From Rahnella woolbedingensis (GTDB taxonomy: Bacteria; Pseudomonadota; Gammaproteobacteria; Enterobacterales; Enterobacteriaceae), in the NCBI RefSeq assembly GCF_003602095.1, contig NZ_RAHH01000001.1:124001-188000 (forward strand): a DNA stretch of 64,000 nucleotides, read 5' to 3'. Made by a program: the position numbers and the translations under genes. Shown here one piece after another: positions 9,188 through 18,784 of this stretch; position 1 is the stretch's first letter, and every line of letters begins with the position of its first letter. The notes under the pieces were generated by a model. The model saw only the letters and a program-made list of their open reading frames with translations, was not told the origin of the DNA and did not search any database.

Positions 9188-9595
9188 TTACAGCAGGAAA
9201 TCGTCCAGTGATTTACCTTGCTCTTCGATTGCTTTCTTGATTACAGCTGGTGTACGGCCCTGGCCAGTCCAGGTTTTGTTTTCGCCGTTTTCATCAATGT
9301 ATTTGTATTTAGCAGGACGCGCTGCACGTTTTGCTTTGCCGGTTGCTTTAGTCGCAGCCATAGTTTGCAGCAATTCGTTAGGGTCAATACCGTCAGCAAT
9401 CAGCATTTCACGATATTGTTGCAGTTTGCGAGTGCGCTCTTCAATCTCAGCAGCTGCCTGAGAATCTTCTTCGCGACGCTCGTTCACAACAACTTCTAAT
9501 TTTTCCAGCATCTCTTCGAGAGTTTCCAGAGTGCATTCTCTTGCTTGCGCACGCAGAGTACGGATGTTGTTCAGAATCTTTAATGCTTCGCTCAT
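9188..9595 (-). CDS. hns: Nucleoid-associated protein H-NS
   Basis: 135 residues, the standard length. The N-terminal coiled-coil oligomerisation region (about 1-80) begins [21 protein letters not shown], and the C-terminal DNA-binding domain carries the AT-minor-groove loop with Gln112-Gly113-Arg114 (TWTGQGRTP). H-NS silences AT-rich DNA and shapes the nucleoid. It is transcribed alone, divergently from tdk, with its own promoter and terminator. Confidence 0.98.
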   Translation of the reverse strand: MSEALKILNNIRTLRAQARECTLETLEEMLEKLEVVVNERREEDSQAAAEIEERTRKLQQYREMLIADGIDPNELLQTMAATKATGKAKRAARPAKYKYIDENGENKTWTGQGRTPAVIKKAIEEQGKSLDDFLL

Positions 9596-9636
9596 TATAC
9601 TAGTCTCAAATTATATTGGTGGGGGGCGTTTGACTA

Positions 9637-9665
9637 ATAATAGAATGCTCTTCTGTATTCTGCAA
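9637..9665 (-). promoter_or_regulatory. hns promoter
   Basis: On the minus strand: -35 TTGCAG (9660-9665), 17-bp spacer, -10 TATTAT (9637-9642). The leader of about 35 bases ends in GAGACTAG before the ATG at 9595, much as in E. coli hns. Confidence 0.75.
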
Positions 9666-10225
9666 TAGCCAATTTGTTTCCCTGACCTTAATTTACGCAT
9701 TTAAAGCAAATGGTGAATGTTTGCTAAAAAATATAGGCAGGGCAATTCACACTATTTATCTGAGGGCTATAACCCTAATTTCAATACACGGTTATGCGCT
9801 ATTGTTGCAATGCGTAAGTAGTTTTATAAGCATGCGGTTGTTCACAAGATTAAAGAAGAGGTGAAGATAACTAATGCAAGCATAGGGAAAAATTTGGGAT
9901 ACCGCCCTGTAACCGCATACTAAGATTTTTTACTTCGCTGCGTTTTCACCCCGTCTGATATTGTATAGACAAACCAATAACGCTGGCGCGCAGGTATATA
10001 AGATGCGCAATGTCGTGGGAGTATTGGCATCTGGTGATTACGGATAATCCTCTATTGCATTTATAATTTTGATTGTAAGTATCTGTGATTTTTTTCAACT
10101 GCAATGATTCTTTGAACTGTATCCGCCAACCGCGTTAGTCACGCGTTGTTATAGATTGTCAGGCTTGTGGTACAATCGACGCCGAAAATTTATGCCATCC
10201 ATTTACATTATGGGGTCACTCCTTC
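9666..10225. other. hns-tdk divergent intergenic region
   Basis: 560 AT-rich bases without a credible gene. It holds the upstream region of hns and the tdk promoter: an extended -10 (TGG TACAAT) at 10168-10176, some 50 bp before tdk. An ATG at 10210 overlaps the tdk leader but gives no useful frame. Confidence 0.6.
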
Positions 10226-10849
10226 ATGGCTCAGCTTTATTTCTATTACTCGGCGATGAATGCCGGTAAGTCCACTTCGCTGTTGCAATCTTCATATAAT
10301 TATCAAGAACGTGGTATGCGAACGCTGGTGTTAACAGCAGAATTAGATCATCGTTTCGGTGTCGGCAAAGTCAGTTCCCGGATCGGTTTGTCATCGTCCG
10401 CAGAGCTATACAATAATGCCACTGAGCTTTTTAATCTGATAGCCCAGGAGAACCGCTCACAGCGTCTGAGCTGTGTTCTGATAGATGAATGTCAGTTCCT
10501 AACGAAGGCTCAGGTATCGCAGCTCACTGACGTTGTAGATGACCTCGACGTGCCGGTGCTTTGTTATGGTTTGCGGACAGATTTTCGTGGCGAGCTTTTT
10601 GAGGGCAGTGAATATCTTCTGGCATGGGCTGATAAACTGGTGGAGCTTAAAACCATCTGTCATTGCGGGCGAAAGGCCAACCGCAACCTGAGGCTGGATG
10701 AGAAGGGTAATGCCCTGCATGACGGCGCACAGGTCGTTATCGGCGGCGACGAAAGCTATGTATCCGTTTGCCGTAAGCACTACAAAGAAGCTATGGCAGC
10801 GTTTGATAGCACGGGCGAAGATAAGCCAGAGCAAGATAAACCAGAGTAA
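10226..10849 (+). CDS. tdk: Thymidine kinase
   Basis: 207 residues of the type II thymidine kinase family. The P-loop SAMNAGKST is at 9-17, the catalytic Glu88 sits in LIDECQFL, and the lasso-domain zinc site is Cys145, Cys147, Cys182 and His185. The enzyme phosphorylates thymidine to dTMP in the salvage pathway. The tail ([10 protein letters not shown]) is a short acidic duplication not needed for catalysis. The start follows GGGGTCACTCC. It is transcribed alone and ends convergently with adhE. Confidence 0.97.
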   Translation: MAQLYFYYSAMNAGKSTSLLQSSYNYQERGMRTLVLTAELDHRFGVGKVSSRIGLSSSAELYNNATELFNLIAQENRSQRLSCVLIDECQFLTKAQVSQLTDVVDDLDVPVLCYGLRTDFRGELFEGSEYLLAWADKLVELKTICHCGRKANRNLRLDEKGNALHDGAQVVIGGDESYVSVCRKHYKEAMAAFDSTGEDKPEQDKPE

Positions 10850-10930
10850 GTCCCCGGATATTTACTGCGGGCTTGTCGCGTTAGTCGCTGAAGGCTTTAT
10901 CAGATATTCCATCGATTAGCCTGAACCCAT

Positions 10931-10957
10931 AAAAAACCCGCCTTTCAGCGGGTTTTT
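10931..10957. terminator. Bidirectional terminator between tdk and adhE
   Basis: AAAAAACCCGC, loop CTTTCA, GCGGGTTTTTT: a symmetrical hairpin with A-run and T-run, suited to both converging genes. Confidence 0.9.
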
Positions 10958-10992
10958 TACTTTCTGATTTTGACTATCAGAATCTCAGCAGA

Positions 10993-13662
10993 TTACTTTT
11001 TGCTGGTTTTCTTTTCAGCTTTAGGTGCAGCAACTACAACTTCTTCTGCTTCTTCTTCGCTGAATTCGCGACCGTAGAAAGTATCCATCAGAATCTGTTT
11101 CAGTTCAGAGATCAGCGGGTAACGTGGGTTAGCACCGGTACACTGGTCATCGAACGCATCTTCAGACAGTTTGTCTACTTTCGCCAGGAAGTCAGCTTCC
11201 TGAACGCCTGCTTCACGGATAGAGGTTGGGATACCCAGTTCCGCTTTGATTTCATCCAACCAGGTCAGCAGTTTCTGGATTTTCTGTGCAGTACGGTCAC
11301 CGGCAGCGCTCAGACCTAAATGGTCAGCAACTTCTGCGTAGCGACGACGCGCTTGAGGGCGGTCATACTGACTGAAAGCAGTCTGTTTAGTTGGGTTGTC
11401 GTTGGCGTTGTAGCGGATTACGTTAGAAATCAGCATTGCGTTAGCCAGACCGTGTGGAATGTGGAACTCTGAACCCAGTTTGTGGGCCATTGAGTGACAA
11501 ACCCCAAGGAAGGCGTTAGCGAACGCGATACCCGCGATAGTTGCCGCATTGTGAACACGCTCACGTGCTACCGGATTTTTAGACCCTTCGTGGTAACTGG
11601 CTGGCAGGTTTTCTTTCAGCAGTTTCAGTGCCTGCAGAGCCTGACCGTCGGAGTATTCGTTAGCCAGTACAGAAACGTAAGCTTCCAGTGCGTGAGTCAC
11701 AGCATCCAGACCACCGAAAGCACACAGTGATTTAGGCATGTTCATCACCAGATTGGCATCAACGATTGCCATATCAGGTGTCAGCGCATAGTCAGCCAGT
11801 GGGTATTTCTGACCTGTTGCATCGTCAGTAACAACTGCAAATGGAGTGACTTCAGAACCGGTACCGGAAGTGGTGGTGACGGCGATCATTTTCGCTTTCA
11901 CGCCCATTTTCGGGAATTTGTAGATACGTTTACGGATATCCATAAAGCGCAGCGCCAAATCTTCGAACTGAGTATTTGGGTGCTCGTACAGAACCCACAT
12001 GATTTTAGCGGCGTCCATCGGTGAACCACCACCCAGTGCGATAATCACGTCTGGTTTGAAGGAGTTCATTTGCTCAGCACCTTTACGAACGATGCTCAGC
12101 GTTGGATCTGCTTCTACTTCAAAGAACACTTCTGTTTCAATGCCGTGGCTTTTCAGAACGCTGGTGATCTGGTCTGCATAGCCGTTATTGAACAGGAAAC
12201 GGTCAGTGACGATGAATGCGCGTTTTGCTCCATCAGTAGCCACTTCTTCCAGTGCGATTGGCAGTGAGCCACGACGGAAGTAAATAGATTTTGGAAGTTT
12301 ATGCCACAACATGTTTTCTGCTCGCTTCGCTACAGTTTTCTTGTTGATCAAGTGTTTAGGACCGACGTTTTCAGAGATGGAGTTACCACCCCATGAACCG
12401 CAACCCAGCGTCAGAGAAGGAGCAAGTTTGAAGTTGTACAGGTCACCGATACCACCCTGAGAAGCCGGGGTGTTAATCAGAATACGTGCGGTTTTCATTT
12501 TGTTGCCAAAATAGTTCACACGTTCTGGTTGGTTGTCCTGGTCTGTATACAGGCAAGAGGTATGACCGATACCGCCCATTTCTACCAGTTTCTCAGCTTT
12601 AGCTACCGCGTCTTCGAAGTTCTTAGCACGGTACATTGCGAGGGTAGGGGACAGTTTTTCATGTGCAAATGGCTCTGATTCGTCAACAACGCTGACTTCA
12701 CCAATTAACACTTTAGTATGAGCTGGCACTTTGATGCCGGCCATCTCTGCAATTTTGGTGGCTGGCTGGCCTACGATAGCCGCATTCAGGCCACCATTTT
12801 TCAGAATGATATCTGAAACAGCTTTCAGCTCTTTACCTTGCAGCATGTAGCCGCCGTGGGATGCGAAACGTTCGCGAACCGCGTTATAAGCAGAATCAAC
12901 CACGATGATAGACTGTTCTGAAGCACAGATTACGCCATTATCGAAGGTTTTTGACATCAGAACGGAAGCAACAACACGTTTGATATCAGCAGTTTCATCA
13001 ACAACAACTGGAGTGTTACCTGCACCTACGCCGATTGCTGGTTTACCGGAGCTGTAGGCTGCTTTAACCATGCCCGGACCACCGGTTGCCAGAATCAGGT
13101 TCAGATCCGGGTGGTGCATCAGTTGGTTAGAAAGTTCTACACTTGGTTCATCAATCCAGCCAATGATGTCTTTTGGCGCACCAGCAGCGATAGCAGCCTG
13201 CAGCACGATATCTGCCGCTTTGTTGGTTGCATTTTTCGCACGTGGGTGTGGAGAGAAGATAATACCGTTACGTGTTTTCAGGCTGATAAGCGCTTTGAAA
13301 ATCGCGGTAGAAGTTGGGTTGGTGGTAGGGACGATACCGCAAATCAGGCCGATTGGCTCAGCGATAGTGATGGTACCGAAGGTGTCATCCTGGCCGAGAA
13401 TGCCACAGGTTTTTTCGTCTTTGTAAGCGTTGTAGATATATTCAGAGGCGAAGTGGTTTTTGATCACTTTGTCTTCGACAATACCCATTCCGGATTCTTC
13501 AACAGCCAGTTTGGCGAGCAGAATTCGAGAATCGGCAGCAGCCAGGGCGGCAGCGGCGAAAATCTTATCTACTTGTTCCTGACTGAAGTTGGCATATTCG
13601 CGCTGTGCCTTTTTTACTCGCGCAACGAGTGCGTTTAGTTCAGCGACATTTGTTACAGCCAT
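10993..13662 (-). CDS. adhE: Bifunctional acetaldehyde-CoA/alcohol dehydrogenase
   Basis: 889 residues, two enzymes in one chain. The N-terminal acetylating aldehyde dehydrogenase (about 1-440) has catalytic Cys246 in GVICASEQ. The C-terminal iron-dependent alcohol dehydrogenase (about 450-870) has the GGGSPMDAAK nucleotide motif and metal-binding His residues around HALEAYVS and HSMAHKLGSEFHIPHG. AdhE reduces acetyl-CoA to ethanol in fermentation and polymerises into spirosomes. ATG is preceded by AGGAG. The tail (EEAEEVVVAAPKAEKKTSKK) is alanine- and lysine-rich as in relatives. Confidence 0.98.
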   Translation of the reverse strand: MAVTNVAELNALVARVKKAQREYANFSQEQVDKIFAAAALAAADSRILLAKLAVEESGMGIVEDKVIKNHFASEYIYNAYKDEKTCGILGQDDTFGTITIAEPIGLICGIVPTTNPTSTAIFKALISLKTRNGIIFSPHPRAKNATNKAADIVLQAAIAAGAPKDIIGWIDEPSVELSNQLMHHPDLNLILATGGPGMVKAAYSSGKPAIGVGAGNTPVVVDETADIKRVVASVLMSKTFDNGVICASEQSIIVVDSAYNAVRERFASHGGYMLQGKELKAVSDIILKNGGLNAAIVGQPATKIAEMAGIKVPAHTKVLIGEVSVVDESEPFAHEKLSPTLAMYRAKNFEDAVAKAEKLVEMGGIGHTSCLYTDQDNQPERVNYFGNKMKTARILINTPASQGGIGDLYNFKLAPSLTLGCGSWGGNSISENVGPKHLINKKTVAKRAENMLWHKLPKSIYFRRGSLPIALEEVATDGAKRAFIVTDRFLFNNGYADQITSVLKSHGIETEVFFEVEADPTLSIVRKGAEQMNSFKPDVIIALGGGSPMDAAKIMWVLYEHPNTQFEDLALRFMDIRKRIYKFPKMGVKAKMIAVTTTSGTGSEVTPFAVVTDDATGQKYPLADYALTPDMAIVDANLVMNMPKSLCAFGGLDAVTHALEAYVSVLANEYSDGQALQALKLLKENLPASYHEGSKNPVARERVHNAATIAGIAFANAFLGVCHSMAHKLGSEFHIPHGLANAMLISNVIRYNANDNPTKQTAFSQYDRPQARRRYAEVADHLGLSAAGDRTAQKIQKLLTWLDEIKAELGIPTSIREAGVQEADFLAKVDKLSEDAFDDQCTGANPRYPLISELKQILMDTFYGREFSEEEAEEVVVAAPKAEKKTSKK

Positions 13663-14195
13663 AATGCTCTCCTGATAAAGTTAAACTCTTTTAGTAAATA
13701 ACCTGCCAAAGACTAGTATAGACCTGCTATCTGTCACTGTGAGAAACTAATTAACTCTATGATTCTCAAAGTGTTGTCTTTGTCTCTTTATTTGCTTAAA
13801 GAGCTTCCAGTAGTGAAGCGCGTAAGGTAGTAGATAAATCCTCATTCAACGTGGCTTGACGAATATTTGTTCTGCAAACTACCGTTGAGTGACTATGCAC
13901 AAAGCTTACCTATTTGTAGGCAGGCGGAATTTGATCTGGATCACTAAATACCGCAGCTGACACCTTTCAGCAGTAGTTTGTTGAGAATGGTTATCAAATT
14001 CACCCTTGGATAATACAGTTTTGTAGCTAAAAATATCAATAAAAAAACTGAATTTTAACAAAAGTCTTATTCACTGCCTTTATTTGGAAATCTGGTGATA
14101 AAAACTATGAAACGGCGTGGCGCCTTTACTGCGATTCCAGTACATTAGCGCCCATCAAAACCTTCATCTACCGGCGTAACTGTGCGGAGTTCTGC
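13663..14195. other. adhE-ychE divergent regulatory region
   Basis: 533 bases without a gene. At 13931-13944 lies TTGATCTGGATCAC, one mismatch from the FNR consensus TTGAT-N4-ATCAA and about 270 bp upstream of adhE, which fits anaerobic control. At 13982-13996 lies TGAGAATGGTTATCA, which matches a 7-1-7 Fur-box consensus with two mismatches. Both are consensus matches only. Confidence 0.5.
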
Positions 14196-14840
14196 GTGAG
14201 CCAATCTTTATTAGATTTTTCTGGTTATATCAAATTCTTTGTCGGGCTGTTTGCACTGGTCAACCCTGTGGGGATCTTGCCGGTGTTTATCAGTATGACC
14301 AGCTACCAGGCTGCGGCGGGGCGCAATAAAACCAATATGACGGCGAACCTGTCGGTTGCCATTATATTGTCGACCGCGCTGTTCCTCGGCGATGCCATTC
14401 TGCATCTGTTCGGTATTTCGATTGATTCATTCCGTATTGCCGGTGGGATCCTGGTCGTGACCATTGCCATGTCGATGATCAGCGGAAAGCTCGGCGAAGA
14501 TAAGCAGAACAAGCAGGAAAAATCAGAAACGGCGATCCGTGAAAACGTCGGTGTAGTTCCGCTGGCATTGCCTTTAATGGCAGGACCCGGTGCAATCAGT
14601 TCGACCATCGTCTGGAGTTCGCGTTATCACAGCTGGCCAAATCTGCTGGGGCTGACGGCGGCGATCATTTTCTTCGCATTCTGCTGCTGGCTTTTGTTCA
14701 GGGCGGCACCTCTGCTGGTCCGTCTGCTTGGACAAACCGGCATTAACGTCATCACCCGTATAATGGGGCTGCTGCTGATGTCTCTGGGCATTGAATTTAT
14801 TGTGACAGGCATAAAAGCGATTTTCCCCGGCCTGCTTTAA
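14196..14840 (+). CDS. ychE: MarC family inner-membrane protein YchE
   Basis: 214 residues, six predicted hydrophobic segments, full-length match to YchE of the MarC/UPF0056 family. Conserved stretches include FALVNPVGILPVFISMT near the N-terminus, 'MISGKLGEDKQNKQEKSETAIRE' in the central loop and VPLALPLMAGPGAIS after it. MarC proteins were once linked to multiple antibiotic resistance, but that role was withdrawn and the function is unknown. The start is GTG at 14196 with GGAG upstream, giving the right N-terminus. A hairpin follows. Confidence 0.92.
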   Translation: MSQSLLDFSGYIKFFVGLFALVNPVGILPVFISMTSYQAAAGRNKTNMTANLSVAIILSTALFLGDAILHLFGISIDSFRIAGGILVVTIAMSMISGKLGEDKQNKQEKSETAIRENVGVVPLALPLMAGPGAISSTIVWSSRYHSWPNLLGLTAAIIFFAFCCWLLFRAAPLLVRLLGQTGINVITRIMGLLLMSLGIEFIVTGIKAIFPGLL

Positions 14841-14854
14841 TCTATTAGCGGCCG

Positions 14855-14892
14855 AATTATCACGAAAGCATTCAGGTGTTTTCGTGATAATT
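14855..14892. terminator. Long hairpin after ychE
   Basis: Perfect 13-bp arms AATTATCACGAAA/TTTCGTGATAATT around a 12-base loop, 14 bp past the ychE stop. The descending arm ends in T-rich sequence but there is no extended U-run. Confidence 0.6.
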
Positions 14893-16020
14893 ATTACCTC
14901 CTCTTATAATCTTATGCCTTATTATAGTGCAGCTAATGACTTAATTCAGAGCAATTGCACCCTATTGTGGCGTAAACCCTCGTCTCGTTCCTCTTTTTAA
15001 CTCAAGTCCTCATTTCTTTAAATAAACTTAGCTAATTTTTCGCTAATTACTGTCGTTTACTGCCCGTATTGACGTTAATTTATCCACATCATTCTGTAAG
15101 GCTTGTGCATGCCGTATCGAGATGTTATTAGTGTTAACACAGCAGTTAACAGGTGTTTATTCTTATAAACCTTACAATGTTAACTGATTGTGTCAGGCGA
15201 GTTCTTGAACAGTCTCCGGTATGGCTTTGATGAGAAAGTTCGCCACAAAAATACTCTATATCAATGAGTTAATGGCGTTTTCTGCCTTGTTCCGGATTAA
15301 CCTGTTCTAAAGGCTGTTACGAGTAAAAGAGAATTGCGTAACAAAATTGCAAAATTAATTGGCGCGCATAACCACGTTCTGATAATTTTCAAATCGCCTT
15401 CAGAAATGGATTTTTGTTCAGAGCAATGCCCCTGGCGGGTATGGATCTTGCCAGACATAAAAAGATTGAAGCCATTTTATTTGTTTTTGGAGAGTGTCGT
15501 GTCGCAATGCTTACTGCAAATTTATCCTCATGTGTTTTCGACGAAAAGAAAACCGGGCATTACACGCACGACAACCCACTGCCTGACGCTGAATCTTGAT
15601 GATCAGCAAAACAAATCTTCAGAACTTCTTTTTAATAATTTGCTGGCTCGCATTTAACCGCGAAGGATTTTCTATCGCCTTAAGTCAGGTGAATAAGAAA
15701 ATAATATTGTTAAGTATAGGAATAACAGTATGTGATTGCCTGGTTCGCCACAGAACACTTTTTTTGTTGCGCACGGGGTGAATCAAATGGAGCGAGATCA
15801 TCCTTAACGATCTCAAAAACCATAAGGCGATTAACAGCCAGAGGTTTAACGGACTTACCAAGTAACACATGCAGTAGTAGGGGACAGCCATCTGCGGGTG
15901 GTAACTACATGGGGCTTTTCCTGAGCAATTCGTTCCTGCTCTTGAAATCCGTTGACCCAGCAAGGGTTTATCTTGCACCTGAGCGTGCAAGTTCATAATA
16001 AAAACTGGAGTTGAATAAAA
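14893..16020. other. Long non-coding region upstream of oppA
   Basis: About 1.1 kb without a believable gene; a 107-codon frame at 15334-15657 uses TTG, lacks a Shine-Dalgarno and resembles nothing I know. It contains a hairpin GAGATC/GATCTC at 15794-15814 and another, CTTGCAC/GTGCAAG, at 15972-15991, 30 bases before oppA. In E. coli the oppA leader is bound by the small RNA GcvB; the conserved ACTGGAGTTGA just before the ATG would be the place to look. No strong promoter could be singled out. Confidence 0.5.
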
Positions 16021-17661
16021 ATGACCAACATCACAAAAAAAAATCTGCTGGCTGCCTGCATCATGGCTGCGGTCGGCGCGGTGTCAGTGAATAATGCCTT
16101 TGCAGCCAATGTGCCTGCAGGTGTGACTCTGGCAGACAAACAAGAACTGGTTCGTAACAATGGCTCAGAAGTTCAGTCTCTCGATCCGCATAAAGTCGAA
16201 GGCGTGCCAGAATCAAACGTTATCCGTGACTTGCTGGAAGGCCTGGTTAATACCGACAGCAAAGACGGCAGCGTTATTCCTGGTGTAGCAACCAGCTGGG
16301 AAAACAAAGATTTTAAAGTCTGGACCTTCCACCTGCGTCCGGAAGCTAAATGGTCTAACGGCGACCCTGTAACCGCTGAAGATTTCGTATACAGCTGGCA
16401 GCGTCTGGCGGATCCTAAAACTGCCTCTCCTTACGAAAGCTACCTGCAATATGGTCACATCGAAAATATCGATGACATCATCACCGGCAAGAAAAGCCCG
16501 GACACTCTGGGTGTAAAAGCGATTGATGATCACACCCTGCAAGTGACGCTGACCGAACCTGTTCCTTATTTCGTAAAAATGCTGTCTCACACCGCGATGA
16601 AGCCGGTAAACAAAAAAACAGTTGAGAAATTTGGCGACAAATGGACCCAACCAGAAAACTATGTGAGCAACGGCGCGTATAAACTGAAAACCTGGACCGT
16701 CAACGAACGTATCGTTCTGGAACGCAGCCCGACTTATTGGGATAACGCAAAAACTGTCATCAACCAGGTTACTTACCTGCCAATCTCTTCTGAAGTGACA
16801 GACGTTAACCGCTACCGCAGCGGCGAAATCGACATGACCTACAACAACATGCCGATTGAACTGTTCCAGAAACTGAAAAAAGAAATCCCTTCCGAAGTTC
16901 ACGTTGATCCGTACCTGTGTACTTATTACTACGAAATCAACAACCAGAAAGCACCATTCACTGATTCACGCGTTCGCGAAGCGCTGAAACTGGGCCTGGA
17001 TCGCGACATCATCGTGAACAAAGTAAAAGCGCAGGGCGACCTGCCAGCTTACGGTTACACCCCTCCTTACACCGATGGCGCGAAACTGACTCCGCCAGCC
17101 TGGTTCAAAGAGACTCAGGAACAACGTAACGAGCAGGCTAAAAAACTGCTGGCCGAAGCGGGTTATACCTCTGCTAAACCTCTGACTTTTGATCTGCTGT
17201 ACAACACTTCAGATCTGCACAAGAAACTGGCCATCGCTGCTGCCGCTATCTGGAAGAAAAACCTGGGTGTTGACGTGAAACTCGTTAACCAGGAATGGAA
17301 AACCTTCCTGGACAGCCGTCATCAGGGCAACTTCGATGTGGCACGTGCGGGCTGGTGTTCTGACTACAACGAACCTTCCTCCTTCCTGAACACCATGCTG
17401 TCTGACAGCAGCAACAACACCGCTCACTATAAGAGCCCGGCGTTTGATAAAGACATCGCGGACACTCTGACAGCGAAAACTGATGATGAGCGAGCGGCGC
17501 TGTATCAGAAAGCTGAAACCCAGCTGGATAAAGACTCTGCCATCGTTCCTGTTTATTACTACGTGAACGCCCGTCTGGTGAAACCATTCGTTGGCGGTTA
17601 CACCGGTAAAGATCCGCAGGACAACGTCTACGTGAAAGACTTGTACATCATCAAACACTAA
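16021..17661 (+). CDS. oppA: Periplasmic oligopeptide-binding protein OppA
   Basis: 546 residues of the SBP_bac_5 family. A Sec signal peptide (lysines at 6-7, hydrophobic core to about 22, AFA before the cut) is probably cleaved after residue 28, giving ANVPAGVTLADKQ, as in E. coli OppA. OppA binds peptides of two to five residues with little sequence preference and hands them to OppBC; it also serves in recycling of cell-wall peptides together with MppA. It heads the opp operon and is separated from oppB by 187 bases of hairpin-rich sequence, which commonly lets the binding protein be made in excess. Confidence 0.97.
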   Translation: MTNITKKNLLAACIMAAVGAVSVNNAFAANVPAGVTLADKQELVRNNGSEVQSLDPHKVEGVPESNVIRDLLEGLVNTDSKDGSVIPGVATSWENKDFKVWTFHLRPEAKWSNGDPVTAEDFVYSWQRLADPKTASPYESYLQYGHIENIDDIITGKKSPDTLGVKAIDDHTLQVTLTEPVPYFVKMLSHTAMKPVNKKTVEKFGDKWTQPENYVSNGAYKLKTWTVNERIVLERSPTYWDNAKTVINQVTYLPISSEVTDVNRYRSGEIDMTYNNMPIELFQKLKKEIPSEVHVDPYLCTYYYEINNQKAPFTDSRVREALKLGLDRDIIVNKVKAQGDLPAYGYTPPYTDGAKLTPPAWFKETQEQRNEQAKKLLAEAGYTSAKPLTFDLLYNTSDLHKKLAIAAAAIWKKNLGVDVKLVNQEWKTFLDSRHQGNFDVARAGWCSDYNEPSSFLNTMLSDSSNNTAHYKSPAFDKDIADTLTAKTDDERAALYQKAETQLDKDSAIVPVYYYVNARLVKPFVGGYTGKDPQDNVYVKDLYIIKH

Positions 17662-17674
17662 GACACGGATATCA

Positions 17675-17790
17675 GAGCAAGGCATCCCCGAGCTGCCTTG
17701 CTCATCCTGATTTGATGAAGGTAATGTTTTTTGTTCCGGATTTCGGGACGAAAACAAAGAGCCACCACGGCGACGATCACCCGATGGTCG
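17675..17790 (+). repeat. Three successive hairpins between oppA and oppB
   Basis: First, perfect 10-bp arms GAGCAAGGCA (17675-17684)/TGCCTTGCTC (17694-17703). Second, an imperfect stem around 17726-17756 with GTTTT..TTCC against GGGAC.AAAAC. Third, a GC-rich stem near 17769-17796 with CGACGATCA against TGGTCGTCG. None has a strong U-run, so they are more likely 3' stabilisers of oppA mRNA or partial attenuators than full terminators. Confidence 0.6.
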
Positions 17791-17848
17791 TCGTGACCAA
17801 GCCAAAACTATAAAGCTGTAGTGACAGGCTTAGAAACAGGTACGGGCA

Positions 17849-18769
17849 ATGTTAAAGTTTATTTTACGCCGCTGTCTGGAAGCGATTCCGACGCTATTCA
17901 TTCTGATCACCATTTCGTTTTTTATGATGCGTCTCGCACCGGGCAGTCCTTTTACGGGTGAGCGTAATCTCCCGCCAGAAGTGATGGCAAACATTGAGGC
18001 CAAATATCACCTCAATGACCCTATGTATAAGCAGTACTTCCACTATTTAGAACAACTGGCGAAAGGCGATTTCGGCCCGTCGTTCAAATATAAAGACTAT
18101 ACCGTTAATGATCTGGTTGCGGCCTCGTTTCCGGTTTCAGCGAAACTCGGTCTGGCGGCATTTATCATGGCGATTGTGTTTGGTGTGAGTGCGGGTGTGA
18201 TTGCCGCCCTGAACCAAAACACCAAATGGGATTATACCGTAATGGGCATAGCGATGACCGGGGTGGTAATACCCAGTTTCGTGGTGGCGCCGTTACTGGT
18301 GCTGATATTTGCGATCACGCTGAAATGGCTGCCTGGCGGTGGCTGGAACGGCGGTGGCGCGAAATATATGATCTTACCTATGGTGGCGCTGTCTCTGGCC
18401 TATATCGCCAGTATCGCGCGTATCACCCGTGGTTCTATGATCGAAATTCTGCATTCCAACTTCATCCGTACAGCACGTGCCAAAGGTTTGCCACTGCGTC
18501 GCATCATTTTGCGTCACGCACTGAAACCCGCTCTGCTGCCCGTATTGTCATACATGGGGCCGGCCTTCGTAGGTATCATCACCGGTTCGATGGTCATCGA
18601 GAGCATTTTCGGATTGCCAGGTATTGGCCAGCTGTTTGTTAACGGTGCCTTAAACCGTGACTATTCACTGGTGCTGAGCCTGACCATTTTAGTGGGTGCA
18701 TTGACCATTTTGTTCAATGCTATCGTCGACGTGCTTTACGCCGTCATCGACCCGAAAATCCGTTATTAA
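17849..18769 (+). CDS. oppB: Oligopeptide ABC transporter permease OppB
   Basis: 306 residues, six predicted transmembrane helices of the BPD_transp_1 type, starting MLKFILRRCLEAIPTLFILITISFFMMRLAPGSPF. The EAA loop that contacts the ATPases is around 200-220 ('RTARAKGLPLRRIILRHALK'). With OppC it forms the membrane channel of the oligopeptide importer. oppC follows after 15 bases. Confidence 0.97.
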   Translation: MLKFILRRCLEAIPTLFILITISFFMMRLAPGSPFTGERNLPPEVMANIEAKYHLNDPMYKQYFHYLEQLAKGDFGPSFKYKDYTVNDLVAASFPVSAKLGLAAFIMAIVFGVSAGVIAALNQNTKWDYTVMGIAMTGVVIPSFVVAPLLVLIFAITLKWLPGGGWNGGGAKYMILPMVALSLAYIASIARITRGSMIEILHSNFIRTARAKGLPLRRIILRHALKPALLPVLSYMGPAFVGIITGSMVIESIFGLPGIGQLFVNGALNRDYSLVLSLTILVGALTILFNAIVDVLYAVIDPKIRY

Positions 18770-18784
18770 TGCCGGAGTACGTCA

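Noticed and set aside
15334-15657. 107-codon plus-strand frame upstream of oppA
   Set aside because: Starts at TTG, no Shine-Dalgarno, cysteine- and phenylalanine-rich composition with no resemblance to a known family.
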